Of a stretch of DNA of 40,281 nt, positions 23,783 through 32,009 are shown piece after piece (within the stretch, counting starts at the first letter, position 1; each line of letters opens with the position of its first letter). Position numbers and translations under genes: made by a program. Source of the DNA: an uncultured bacterium (GTDB lineage: Bacteria > Planctomycetota > Brocadiia > Brocadiales > Scalinduaceae); assembly GCA_913055705.1 (NCBI GenBank), contig CAJXKT010000007.1, positions 1 to 40,281 on the forward strand, in the 5' to 3' direction. Below the pieces are notes generated by a model. That model was not told the DNA's origin. It worked only from the letters and a program-made list of their open reading frames with translations, and ran no database searches.

Positions 23783-23922
23783 GGCCTTTAATTCTCAGAA
23801 AAAGTTTGATAGGATTACAAGATAAGCAGGCAGTTTGTTAAAATGTGTTAAAAGTGATTTTTGTTTGCTATCCGCTATTAAACATTATAATTTAATGTAT
23901 AAAAAATTCAATGTTTATGTGA

Positions 23923-23974
23923 AAGTGCCTCCGAAACTTTAGGCACTTCAAACTTTGGTTCACTTTAGGCACTT
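23923..23974. repeat. AGTGCCT/AGGCACT inverted repeats upstream of maf
   Basis: AAGTGCCT (23923-23930) can pair with AGGCACTT (23941-23948), and a further AGGCACTT lies at 23967-23974. The same words with ACTTTAG occur in the element at 28568-28693. They lie just upstream of the maf start, so they may be in its leader. Confidence 0.55.
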
Positions 23975-24008
23975 TATACAAAGTTGCCGAAGGCCTATTT
24001 ATGAAATC

Positions 24009-24587
24009 ATGAGCACGAAAGATATATATCTTGCCTCATCTTCATCAAGAAGACAGCATATCCTGAAAGATTTAGGCTTGAATTTTACAGTCAGCCCGCC
24101 TGTAGATTTTAATGAAAAACTAAGCGGGACAGAACCGGAAGTACTTGTCTGTGATAATGCCCTTGGCAAGGCCATAGAGGTCGCAGGAAATCATAAAGAT
24201 TCAGTCATAATAGGCTGTGATACCATAGTTATGTTTGATAATGAAATCTTTGGTAAGCCCTTAACTCCTGACAATGCATATATGATGTTGAAAAAACTCA
24301 GCGGTAACTGTCACAGTGTCTTTTCCGGATTGGCCGTCATCGATACGCAAATATATAAGGAATTAGTGGGATATGAAAGAGCCGAAGTTAAATTCAAGGA
24401 GTTGTCGGAAAAAGAAATAAATGATTATGTTGAGTCAGGCGAACCATTGGATAAGGCGGGAGCGTATGGAATACAGGAATGCGGCGGAGCATTTGTTGAA
24501 AAAGTTGAGGGTAATGTTTCAACCGTGGTCGGCCTGCCGGAAGAATTATTAAAAAAATTCCTTTCAATCGTAACTCTAAAATCGTAA
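24009..24587 (+). CDS. maf: Maf-family nucleoside triphosphate pyrophosphatase
   Basis: 192 residues from ATG 24009. An in-frame ATG at 23955 would add 18 residues encoded by the repeat and is rejected. Motifs: LASSSSRR (substrate loop), GCDTIV, GKPLTPDNA and DKAGAYGIQECGGAFV. The last is typical of the YhdE-type dTTP/UTP pyrophosphatases. Maf proteins hydrolyse non-canonical or excess nucleotides to monophosphates, and in some bacteria overproduction blocks septum formation. The final residues and stop codon fall in a dispersed AATCGTAAATC repeat. It is a single gene, convergent with the small gene at 24612. Confidence 0.9.
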   Translation: MSTKDIYLASSSSRRQHILKDLGLNFTVSPPVDFNEKLSGTEPEVLVCDNALGKAIEVAGNHKDSVIIGCDTIVMFDNEIFGKPLTPDNAYMMLKKLSGNCHSVFSGLAVIDTQIYKELVGYERAEVKFKELSEKEINDYVESGEPLDKAGAYGIQECGGAFVEKVEGNVSTVVGLPEELLKKFLSIVTLKS

Positions 24588-24593
24588 ATCTTT
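24576..24593. repeat. AATCGTAAATC-type repeat overlapping the maf stop
   Basis: CTAAAATCGTAAATCTTT spans the stop codon of maf. Longer copies lie at 26162-26195 and, inverted, near 35653-35683. Confidence 0.5.
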
Positions 24594-24611
24594 TTCCCCT
24601 GCCCGGTTTTG

Positions 24612-24872
24612 TTAGTACTCCAGCACACTTATGCCGCGCTCTTTCAAGAACACCTTTGTTTTGCTGCAGACAGGGGCTGATGTCCTCAAGCTTATTTTTG
24701 CTTTTGGAACGTGATGTTTGATTTTGTCAACCTTCGCCACCACACCTTTACCATCCTTCATAATGATGCGGCTTTTGCGTTGTATGATTATGTCAAATTG
24801 ATTTGAGCCGACCTGTTTTAATTTTGTCGAAGGAGGCAGGCTGAACAATTTGGGATCGATAAACTTATTCAT
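24612..24872 (-). CDS. Small protein of unknown function coupled to the antiporter gene
   Basis: 86 residues, not recognised. It is basic and soluble, with no membrane segment or signal peptide. It has a strand-rich middle (FDIIIQRKSRIIMKDGKG, then VVAKVDKIKHHVPKAKISLR) and one cysteine in TSAPVCSKTK. Its ATG overlaps the antiporter stop codon (ATGA at 24869-24872), which strongly suggests translation coupled to that gene and supports it being real. A regulatory or accessory role for the transporter is an inference from this overlap only. Confidence 0.65.
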   Translation of the reverse strand: MNKFIDPKLFSLPPSTKLKQVGSNQFDIIIQRKSRIIMKDGKGVVAKVDKIKHHVPKAKISLRTSAPVCSKTKVFLKERGISVLEY

Positions 24873-26107
24873 TTATTTTGTTTTGAGGACACAAAACGTT
24901 CAATGGTCAGGCCCTGCACCAGTATGGAAAATATCACTATGATGTATGTGACCGTTAATAAAGCTTCTCTTTCAGGCCCATTGGGAAGAGACAGTGCCAG
25001 TGCCACTGATATACCGCCACGCAGGCCGCCCCAGGTCATAATTTTAACTGCATGTGGACTGAAATCCCTTATGCGCCGCATGAACGTGACGGGTATACCC
25101 ACGCTGATGAAACGTGCAAACAGTACAACCGGAATCATAATCAGGCCGGCAATTAAATAATTTCCCTTAATGGTAAGCACCAGTATCTCCAGGCCAATTA
25201 ACAGGAAGAGGACTGCATTTAATATTTCGTCCATCAACTCCCAGAAGGAATCCAGGTGCTCCCTGGTGTTTTCACTCATGGCAAAGAGACGCCCTCTGTT
25301 GCCTATGAAAATCCCGGCAACCACCATTGCAATAGGGCCTGAGACATGGATGGCGTGAGCAAAGGCATAACCGCCCATGACCAGCGCTAAGGTGAGCAGC
25401 ACTTCAACCTGATAATTGTCTACACTCTTCAGCATCCGGTAAGCCAGCCAGCCAATGGCCAACCCGAAAAGCACACCACCTATGGCCTCTTTCACAAACA
25501 GGAGCATTATGTGTCCGGCAGTAACGTCATGGCCTCCCGTAACGATCCCCATAATAACCAGGAACACAACTACAGCTACGCCGTCATTAAACAGGCTTTC
25601 GCCCGTGATCTTGGTTTCCAGACTTTTGGGAACTCCCGCTTTTTTTAAAATACCGATCACGGCTATCGGGTCAGTCGGCGCTATAAGACTTCCGAACAGC
25701 AAACAGTAAATAAACGGCAGCTTAAGCCCGATTAGCAGGAAAACCATCCAGGCAATGCTTCCGACTATAAAGGTGCTCATCACTACACCAAATGTAGCCA
25801 GTATACTGATGATCCATTTGTGCTGGTCCAGGTCCTCAAGGTTTACATGCAATGCCCCTGAGAACAGGAGGAAGCTCAACATGCCATGCATCAGGGCTTT
25901 ATTAAAATCGATACCCTCTAGCACCACCGTTGCCTTGTTTTGAATGCTTTCAAAACCACAGTGACCGAGCACTACCAGGCTTATAGAGATAAGCATGGCG
26001 ATCAGCATAATGCCAATAGTAGTCGGTAACTTGAGAAACCGAAAATTGATATAACTGAAAATTGCCGCCAGGGTTAAAAGCAAGGCGGCGAGATCAAGCA
26101 CTTCCAT
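24869..26107 (-). CDS. CPA1-family Na+(K+)/H+ antiporter (NhaP type)
   Basis: 412 residues with about 11-12 hydrophobic helices and only a very short soluble tail. The CPA1 hallmarks are present: GSLIAPTDPIAVIGILKK, the ion-site region GESLFNDGVAVVVFLV, and TWGGLRGGISVALALSLP near the end. It should exchange protons for sodium or potassium across the membrane; the ion cannot be told from sequence. The long C-terminal regulatory tail of some family members is absent, which makes the translationally coupled 86-residue protein just downstream more interesting as a separate partner. No strong ribosome site was noted before ATG 26107. Confidence 0.88.
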   Translation of the reverse strand: MEVLDLAALLLTLAAIFSYINFRFLKLPTTIGIMLIAMLISISLVVLGHCGFESIQNKATVVLEGIDFNKALMHGMLSFLLFSGALHVNLEDLDQHKWIISILATFGVVMSTFIVGSIAWMVFLLIGLKLPFIYCLLFGSLIAPTDPIAVIGILKKAGVPKSLETKITGESLFNDGVAVVVFLVIMGIVTGGHDVTAGHIMLLFVKEAIGGVLFGLAIGWLAYRMLKSVDNYQVEVLLTLALVMGGYAFAHAIHVSGPIAMVVAGIFIGNRGRLFAMSENTREHLDSFWELMDEILNAVLFLLIGLEILVLTIKGNYLIAGLIMIPVVLFARFISVGIPVTFMRRIRDFSPHAVKIMTWGGLRGGISVALALSLPNGPEREALLTVTYIIVIFSILVQGLTIERFVSSKQNK

Positions 26108-26161
26108 AATTTACACCCTCTTTAGATACAAGTTATAGTTATTAATCAGGTGGGGAGCTGA

Positions 26162-26195
26162 AATCGTAAATCTAAAATCGTAATTCGTAAATCTT
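26162..26195. repeat. AATCGTAAATC tandem-like repeat
   Basis: AAATCGTAAATC, AAAATCGTAA and TTCGTAAATC follow one another between the 176-residue membrane protein and the antiporter gene. Related copies lie at 24576-24593 and, inverted, at 35653-35683. Confidence 0.5.
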
Positions 26196-26725
26196 CATGC
26201 TTCTTTTGACTTAAACCACATAACGTACATAGGTATAGATATGAGGGCTATAAAGCAAATACCGAGAAGAAAATATGATGCTATTACGGATATGGAAAAT
26301 ACGTCAGATTTGAATCTTACTAACCATGGCCCGGATAAATTCATTACAGTGCCTGCGAAAGCAACACTATAAATTGTAGTCTTTATCCAGTCTCTCAGCA
26401 ACGTCATGGAAAGGATGCGTGACATGACGAACAGGATCAGGGGAATTGTGAATGCGTGTACATGGGTGATCTCAACGATTTCTTTATACGATTTGGGATA
26501 ATGGAAACCTTCCTGCAGAAGTTTTTCGTCGTATTCGTAATTTGAATCATTATTGGACTGTTCCTCATTGCCGCTGTAATGACGCACTGTATCTCTGGGA
26601 GTGAAGTTTGTTCTTTCGTAAAAACTGGCACATGATACGTAGAAAGCATATGCCATTATTATGAGGAAAAATGTAATAGATAATTTATTACTTATTGAAG
26701 ATTTTGCAATATCTTTTTTTGCCAT
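26195..26725 (-). CDS. Four-helix membrane protein of unknown function
   Basis: 176 residues, not recognised as a named family. Hydrophobic helices lie at about 13-34, 90-110, 117-137 and 145-168. A polar loop of about 55 residues between the first two is rich in Asn, Glu and Tyr. A HVH pair sits at the entry of the second helix (EITHVHAFTIPLILFVMSR), and a charged residue pattern follows at the third. Histidines at that place could bind heme or metal, but this is only a suggestion. The gene is alone, with repeats on both sides. Confidence 0.6.
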   Translation of the reverse strand: MAKKDIAKSSISNKLSITFFLIIMAYAFYVSCASFYERTNFTPRDTVRHYSGNEEQSNNDSNYEYDEKLLQEGFHYPKSYKEIVEITHVHAFTIPLILFVMSRILSMTLLRDWIKTTIYSVAFAGTVMNLSGPWLVRFKSDVFSISVIASYFLLGICFIALISIPMYVMWFKSKEA

Positions 26726-26933
26726 TCTTTTTTACCGGTTAACAGGATGAGTGGTAAAAATAATTCTGCGGATTATAAACAAATGGTGCGTTAGAAAAAA
26801 GAATAAAAAGTGAAAGACAAAAGACATATACTGCTCCCCGGACAAAAGGCACTCCCCGGACTGGAAAGCGCCGAGGACAAGCAAAAGGCACATATTAACA
26901 CGAATGACAAATAACTAATTACTAATTACAAAC
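26726..26933. repeat. 208-base repeat-bearing gap
   Basis: No gene is seen. It holds copy D of the GC-rich element with a partial tandem unit in front (CTCCCCGGAC at 26834-26843), then an AACACGAATGACAAATAACTAA-type AT-rich repeat up to the murJ stop. Confidence 0.55.
26852..26881 (-). repeat. GC-rich 30-base element, copy D
   Basis: The reverse complement is identical over 30 bases to 22625-22654. A partial second unit precedes it at 26834-26843. Confidence 0.8.
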
Positions 26934-28553
26934 TTAGTCCCTTTTCTTTCTAAATGAGGTGTATAGATATTTTAATTCTTCTGATTTCAGCAGAAATGAT
27001 ACGGTAAAGAATGCTGTGAGGGCTACTGCCAGGGGTATAAGGAGCCTGATGAACTTTATCATAAGTTTTCCATCACCGGTTGGGACCATTTTCAGCGTTA
27101 TCCAGCACGCAATGTACATGCAGAAGGTGGCAATCAATGTCTTGAGAATGGATGCAAGAATGTGTTTGTATCCGGTGAGCTTGAGTTTCTTTTGGAGAAT
27201 GGCAAACAGGATTATTATTTGAACTGTTGCACTTATGGCTGTTGCCAACGCAAGTCCTCCTTCCCGAAGAAACCATATGAGGGTCAGATTGAGAACAAGG
27301 TTAAGTCCCACCATGGCGACTCCTACCTTTACGGGCGTTAGTGTGTTTTGTATGGAATAAAAAGCCCTTACGATTACGTGAGAGGCGGAGTAGGCCCATA
27401 CGCCAAGGGAATAGAAAAGGATAACGGTAGCCGTTCTGTAAGTTGATTCTGCCGTAAATGCATTCCTTTCGTAAAACAACTCTATGAGAGGCATTCGTAA
27501 TAATATTAAGCCCACGGATGCAGGTATTCCGATAAATAATACAACCCTTATTGCCTGGTTGAATGTGTCGGTGAAGCTTGTCCAGTCTTTACGTGCGGCA
27601 TGTGTGGAGAAGAATGGAAATACGGCGGTTGCCATTGCTATCCCGAATACGCCCAGTGGAAATTGGATCAATCTGTCACCATAATACAAAACTGATACTG
27701 CACCCGTTTCCAGAGGATATGGTATTGCAATTCCGGCAACCAGGAAGTTTTCAGGACCGCCGGGAGATTTGGCAAAAGCTATTGCAATAACACTATCCAT
27801 TAATACGTTTATCTGAACTGCAGCCAGGCCAAATATTATAGGCAGCATCAGGGCAAGGACACGTTTCAGGCCGGGATGTGCAAAGTATAATGAAGGTTTG
27901 AAGTTTATTCCCTCTCTTGCCAATACAGGTAATTGTATTGCCAGTTGAACCATGCCTCCGATAAGGATGGCTATGGCAACGCCGAATATCTTTTTATCTA
28001 ATGTGCTGCCGAATACCGGTGTAAGTAATATTACGCCCATAATCCAGCATACATTCAGGGCGACAGGTGCGAGGGCAGGCATGAGGAAGTGTTTGAGTGA
28101 ATTCAGGACGGCCATTGCGAAAGCCACCATGCATATGAAAAGTACGTACGGAAATGTTACCATGAGCAGGCTTAATACCAGGTCCCATTTCTGGTTAAGA
28201 TAGAAAACGGTAGGTATTACAGAGAACGAAATCTCTGCCAGTACAACCAGGCCTCCAAGGATTATGAAGAGTAGTGTTCCAGTTATGCTTACGAGTTCCC
28301 ATGCATCTTTCTTGCTTTTGGTTTCGAGATATTCTGTGAAAACGGGAATGAAAGCGGCGCTCAATGCTCCTTCGCCGAAGAGACGGCGGAAGAGGTTTGG
28401 TATCTTAAAGGCAACGACGAAGGCATCCCAGGCCAGGCTGGTACCAAAGAAGCTTGCACATACAATGTCCCTTGCCAGTCCCAAAACCCTGCTCAGCAGT
28501 GTGCAGAGGCTAACGGTCTTTGCGGATTTTAAGAAACTCTTTTTTTCATGCAT
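26934..28553 (-). CDS. murJ: Lipid II flippase MurJ (MviN)
   Basis: 539 residues with about 14 membrane helices. The start is typical: TVSLCTLLSRVLGLARDIV, then the FKIPNLFRRLFGEGALSAAFIPVF block, given here in parts. Later conserved stretches include YYGDRLIQFPLGVFGIAMATAVFPFFS (also shortened) and YSLGVWAYSASHVIVRAFYS. MurJ flips undecaprenyl-linked lipid II across the inner membrane for peptidoglycan synthesis. Its presence fits an organism with a peptidoglycan wall, as is now accepted for anammox planctomycetes. It stands between two repeat-filled gaps and is probably transcribed alone. Confidence 0.94.
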   Translation of the reverse strand: MHEKKSFLKSAKTVSLCTLLSRVLGLARDIVCASFFGTSLAWDAFVVAFKIPNLFRRLFGEGALSAAFIPVFTEYLETKSKKDAWELVSITGTLLFIILGGLVVLAEISFSVIPTVFYLNQKWDLVLSLLMVTFPYVLFICMVAFAMAVLNSLKHFLMPALAPVALNVCWIMGVILLTPVFGSTLDKKIFGVAIAILIGGMVQLAIQLPVLAREGINFKPSLYFAHPGLKRVLALMLPIIFGLAAVQINVLMDSVIAIAFAKSPGGPENFLVAGIAIPYPLETGAVSVLYYGDRLIQFPLGVFGIAMATAVFPFFSTHAARKDWTSFTDTFNQAIRVVLFIGIPASVGLILLRMPLIELFYERNAFTAESTYRTATVILFYSLGVWAYSASHVIVRAFYSIQNTLTPVKVGVAMVGLNLVLNLTLIWFLREGGLALATAISATVQIIILFAILQKKLKLTGYKHILASILKTLIATFCMYIACWITLKMVPTGDGKLMIKFIRLLIPLAVALTAFFTVSFLLKSEELKYLYTSFRKKRD

Positions 28554-28567
28554 AAGATGAAGTTAAA

Positions 28568-28693
28568 AGTGACTAAAGATCAAAGTGCCTAAAGTGAGCT
28601 AAAGTTATAAGGAAGTTATTAAATCTAAATGCCAAAGCTCAAATGTCAAATCAATGCCTTAAGTTTAAAAAAAATTCCACAACTTTAGTCACT
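28568..28693. repeat. 126-base element with perfect 11-base terminal inverted repeats
   Basis: AGTGACTAAAG (28568-28578) is the exact reverse complement of CTTTAGTCACT (28683-28693). The interior has AAAGTGCCTAAAGTGAGC and CCAAAGCTCAAATGTCAAATC words found in other gaps. The right end lies over the last codon and stop of thiE. Confidence 0.7.
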
Positions 28694-29327
28694 TAGTTCT
28701 ATTTAATTTCTCTTTAAACCGTCTTGTAGTTAGAGCTATATCGTCAGAACCTATGATTGCCGAACACACTGCCACTCTTGAAGCTCCGGCCTTTAGAACC
28801 TCATCCAGATTTTCAAGGGTTATAGCGCCTATGGCAAGAAATGGGATATTTATTTCCCTGGAAAGTTCCTGAATAACTTCGAGGCCTATAGATGGTTCAT
28901 AATCTTTTGTCGTGGTAGGATAGACGGGTCCGATGGCAATATAATCGGCACCATCTTCCTGCGCCTGCCGAGCCTGTGTTATATTGTGTGTTGATACCCC
29001 GATGATCTTTTCATTGCCAATGATTTCTCTTGCTTCTGTTATACTCATGTCATGTTGGCCTAAATGGACGCCATCTGCATTTACTTCCCCGGCAACTCTT
29101 ACGCGGTCATTAATGATCAACAGGGTTCCGCTTTTGGCCGTTATATCACGTATCTCTCCGGCCAGTGATATGAATTCATCGTCAGATATTGTTTTCTCGC
29201 GTAATTGTATGGCATCTGCCCCGCCATCAATGACAAGTCTTGCCGTTTCATTAACCGATCTTGCAGCAATTTTGCCGCTAATTAAGACATAAAGTCTCAT
29301 TCTATGAAGATGGTCTTTTTTTGTCAT
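28689..29327 (-). CDS. thiE: Thiamine-phosphate synthase
   Basis: About 212 residues from ATG 29327. Other possible starts are ATG 29300 (nearest the conserved fold) and ATG 29393; no clear ribosome site decides. ThiE joins HMP-pyrophosphate and thiazole-phosphate to make thiamine phosphate. The ThiE signatures are complete: LYVLISG, DAIQLREKT, LLIINDRV, ADGVHLGQHD, IIGVSTHN, YIAIGPVYPTTTKDY, and PFLAIGAITLENL. The stop codon is supplied by the inverted-repeat element that fills the gap to murJ. No TPP riboswitch could be made out upstream. Confidence 0.9.
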   Translation of the reverse strand: MTKKDHLHRMRLYVLISGKIAARSVNETARLVIDGGADAIQLREKTISDDEFISLAGEIRDITAKSGTLLIINDRVRVAGEVNADGVHLGQHDMSITEAREIIGNEKIIGVSTHNITQARQAQEDGADYIAIGPVYPTTTKDYEPSIGLEVIQELSREINIPFLAIGAITLENLDEVLKAGASRVAVCSAIIGSDDIALTTRRFKEKLNRTK

Positions 29328-29453
29328 ATTTTTTTGATTTTTATGGCTTTCTGAACAAACTATTCTATGGGAATGACGTAAAATTCTTAACATAATAGCC
29401 TGAGTACTTCAAGTTTTATCTGAGGGTTAGAGAAGAAATAACCCTGATTTGAT

Positions 29454-29481
29454 TTGACACGTTTTGTTGTCTTGTTATAAT
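29454..29481 (+). promoter_or_regulatory. Consensus sigma-70 promoter of purF-purM
   Basis: Perfect TTGACA (29454-29459) and perfect TATAAT (29476-29481) with a 16-base spacer. It would start transcription near 29488, about 35 bases before the purF start codon. A seven-pair hairpin (29423-29429 with 29439-29445) lies just upstream. Confidence 0.8.
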
Positions 29482-29522
29482 TAAAATTTAGAAGTCTAAA
29501 TCCTCTCAAAAAGAGTCATATC

Positions 29523-30944
29523 TTGGCAAAAGCTAAAGAATATTGCGGTTTATTCGGGATTTTTGATTGCGATGAGGCAGTAGAGAAGGTCTTTCATGGG
29601 CTTTATTCTCTACAACATCGCGGTGAAGAAAGTGCGGGAATCGCCTCTTCTGACGGTAAGAGTATAAAGCATCACAAGAATCATGGATTGGTAAATGATG
29701 TTTTCTCTCCGGAGAGCTTGCACAGAATAAAGAATCCACACGCCATTGGCCACGTCCGTTATTCTACTTTTGGCTCAAGTGATAACATAGACAATGTTCA
29801 ACCCATGGTAGTATTATATTACAAGGGCGAAGTTGCAATTGCACATAATGGCCAACTGCTGGATGCAAGCAAGCTGAGATATGATTACGAGCAGCATGGT
29901 TCAATCTTCCACACAACATCAGATACAGAAGTCATCGTACACTTGATGGCTAAACCAAGTCATGTCGAGAAGCCAAATTTTTCTCATGTGTTGAATCATT
30001 TAAAAGGTGCATTTGCTCTCCTGATCTTAACTAAAGATGAAATGGTAGGAGTACGGGATCGTAATGGATTTCGGCCGCTTTCAATAGGGAAGCTGAACAA
30101 CAGCTATGTACTGTCTTCTGAAACCTGTGCCTTTGATCAGATTGGTGCAGAATTCGTAAGAGACGTTGAACCCGGTGAGGTGGTTTATATTAATAAGGAT
30201 GGCTTGAAAAGTGAGATATACTGTTCGCCAAGGCGGATTCGTCCGGCGTATTGTATATTTGAGTTAATCTATTTTGCCCGCCCCGATAGTAATGTATTTG
30301 GTGAAAACGTCCATCTTTTCCGTAAAAAGCTTGGGAGGAAGCTTGCAAAGGAATTTCCCGTAGATGCTGATATTGTAATCGCTGTTCCGGAGGGGGGAAA
30401 TTCAGCCGCAATGGGTTATTCGGTGGCTTCGGGTATACCATTAGAACGTGGGTTTATAAGAAACCACTATGTTGGAAGGACGTTCATTCAGCCTGAGCAG
30501 GGGAGCAGGCACAAGAAGGTTGAGCTTAAACTTAATGCGATAGCGGAAGTTGTGAGAGGTAAACGGGTTGTTGTTGTAGATGATTCTGTCGTGCGTGGAA
30601 CTACATCAAAGTCCAGGTTGAAGCTTTTGCGTAAGGCAGGTGCTAAAGAGGTACACCTGAGGATCAGTTGTCCTCCACATCGTTTCCCATGCCATTACGG
30701 GATTGATTTTCAGATTAAGGATGAACTTATTGCAGCCAACCATACACTTGAAGAAATAAAAGATTTTCTGAAGGCGGACAGCCTGGGTTATCTGAGTGCA
30801 GAGGGGATGTTGGGTTGTACGGCTTCTCCGCGTAATCATTATTGTGACGCTTGTTTTACCGGCAATTATCCTGCCTCTATTGAAAATGTTGGTAAAAAGA
30901 CGCACATAAAAGAACCAAAAAACAGAAAGGCGGTTACGATATAG
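29523..30944 (+). CDS. purF: Amidophosphoribosyltransferase (Fe-S type)
   Basis: 473 residues. PurF makes phosphoribosylamine from PRPP and glutamine, the first purine step. The glutaminase nucleophile is C8, after a seven-residue propeptide (MAKAKEY), with the class II signature CGLFGIFD. The phosphoribosyltransferase motif is VVVVDDSVVRGTTSKS. Four cysteines sit where the Bacillus-type enzyme binds a 4Fe-4S cluster: one in YCIFELIYFARPDS, one in FPCHYG, and the pair in YCDACFTGNYP. The start is a TTG at 29523; no ATG is available near it. Three bases separate it from purM. Confidence 0.95.
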   Translation: MAKAKEYCGLFGIFDCDEAVEKVFHGLYSLQHRGEESAGIASSDGKSIKHHKNHGLVNDVFSPESLHRIKNPHAIGHVRYSTFGSSDNIDNVQPMVVLYYKGEVAIAHNGQLLDASKLRYDYEQHGSIFHTTSDTEVIVHLMAKPSHVEKPNFSHVLNHLKGAFALLILTKDEMVGVRDRNGFRPLSIGKLNNSYVLSSETCAFDQIGAEFVRDVEPGEVVYINKDGLKSEIYCSPRRIRPAYCIFELIYFARPDSNVFGENVHLFRKKLGRKLAKEFPVDADIVIAVPEGGNSAAMGYSVASGIPLERGFIRNHYVGRTFIQPEQGSRHKKVELKLNAIAEVVRGKRVVVVDDSVVRGTTSKSRLKLLRKAGAKEVHLRISCPPHRFPCHYGIDFQIKDELIAANHTLEEIKDFLKADSLGYLSAEGMLGCTASPRNHYCDACFTGNYPASIENVGKKTHIKEPKNRKAVTI

Positions 30945-30947
30945 AAG

Positions 30948-32009
30948 ATGGCAGGATTCAGCTATAAAGATGCAGGGGTTAATATTGAAGCTAAGGGTAA
31001 GTTTACTACTGATATTTATCATCAGTTGCGCAGGACTTTTGGTCCTCGAGTTATAGAGAACCCCGGTGGTTTCGGGGGCCTTTTTTCACTGAATTATAGC
31101 TCGAAACTGTTCGCAAAAGATTACAAACAACCGGTACTGGTAGCATCTACTGATGGTGTTGGAACGAAGCTGAAGATTGCCTTTATGATGGACAGGCACG
31201 ACACCATAGGAATAGATTTAGTAGCGATGTGCGTTAATGATATTCTGGTGCTTGGAGCGGAACCTCTGTTTTTTCTGGATTATATGGCCAGCAGCAGAAT
31301 GATCCCTGAGAAAATGAAGGAAGTGCTTCACGGGATTGCGAATGGATGTTGTGAAGCAGAATGCGCCCTTCTGGGAGGGGAGACTCCCGAGATGCCGGGT
31401 TTTTATCACGAGGGCGAGTATGATTTAGCAGGCTTTGCAGTCGGTATTGTAGAAAAAAAAAAGGTAATTAATGGGAATGACACCATCACAGGTGATGTCG
31501 TTATAGGTTTGAGTTCAAGCGGGCTGCATAGTAACGGTTTTTCTTTAGTGCGTAAGGTATTATTTGACAAAGCCAGGCTGGACGTAAATAGTAAGATTAA
31601 GGCTATAAACGGAACTATTGGTGATGAACTCCTAAAGCCGACAAGGATATATGTTAAATCGATTAGGAATCTTTTGCGTTATTACAAGCGGAAAAAGGTG
31701 ATCAAGGGGATGGCTCATATTACGGGAGGCGGTTTGATAGACAATATTCCCAGGATCTTACCTGAAGGGTGTTCAGTACGAATCACTAAGGGTGCCTGGC
31801 CTGTTCCTGAGATTTTTAATGTAATACAGGAAAAGGGGAAAATAGATGAGGATGAAATGTACCACGTCCTTAATATGGGGATAGGAATGGTCTTAATTGT
31901 TTCGAAGCATTTTGCATCTTCTATAATGAAAAAACTAAAACGAATGAAGGAAGATGCGTTTATTATAGGAAAGGTGGTAAAGGGTAATAAAAAGGTAGAG
32001 ATGGTGTAG
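30948..32009 (+). CDS. purM: Phosphoribosylformylglycinamidine cyclo-ligase
   Basis: 353 residues, full length. PurM closes the imidazole ring of AIR with ATP. The motifs are normal: YKDAGVNIEAKG at the start, VASTDGVGTKLKIA (ATP/Mg loop), GIDLVAMCVNDILVLGAEPL, CALLGGETPEMPGFY, and SSSGLHSNGFSLVRK. It begins three bases after the purF stop and is expressed from the same promoter. Its TAG stop ends at 32009 and the stop of the opposite-strand pssA begins at 32010, so no room is left for a separate terminator. Confidence 0.96.
   Translation: MAGFSYKDAGVNIEAKGKFTTDIYHQLRRTFGPRVIENPGGFGGLFSLNYSSKLFAKDYKQPVLVASTDGVGTKLKIAFMMDRHDTIGIDLVAMCVNDILVLGAEPLFFLDYMASSRMIPEKMKEVLHGIANGCCEAECALLGGETPEMPGFYHEGEYDLAGFAVGIVEKKKVINGNDTITGDVVIGLSSSGLHSNGFSLVRKVLFDKARLDVNSKIKAINGTIGDELLKPTRIYVKSIRNLLRYYKRKKVIKGMAHITGGGLIDNIPRILPEGCSVRITKGAWPVPEIFNVIQEKGKIDEDEMYHVLNMGIGMVLIVSKHFASSIMKKLKRMKEDAFIIGKVVKGNKKVEMV

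Noticed and set aside
29421-29460. CTGAGGGTTA...TAACCCTGATTTGATT upstream of purF and thiE, resembling pieces of a TPP riboswitch
   Set aside because: The CTGAGA and CCTGAT-like words are on the purF strand, not the thiE strand, and are explained by a simple seven-pair hairpin. The other conserved thi-box parts are missing.
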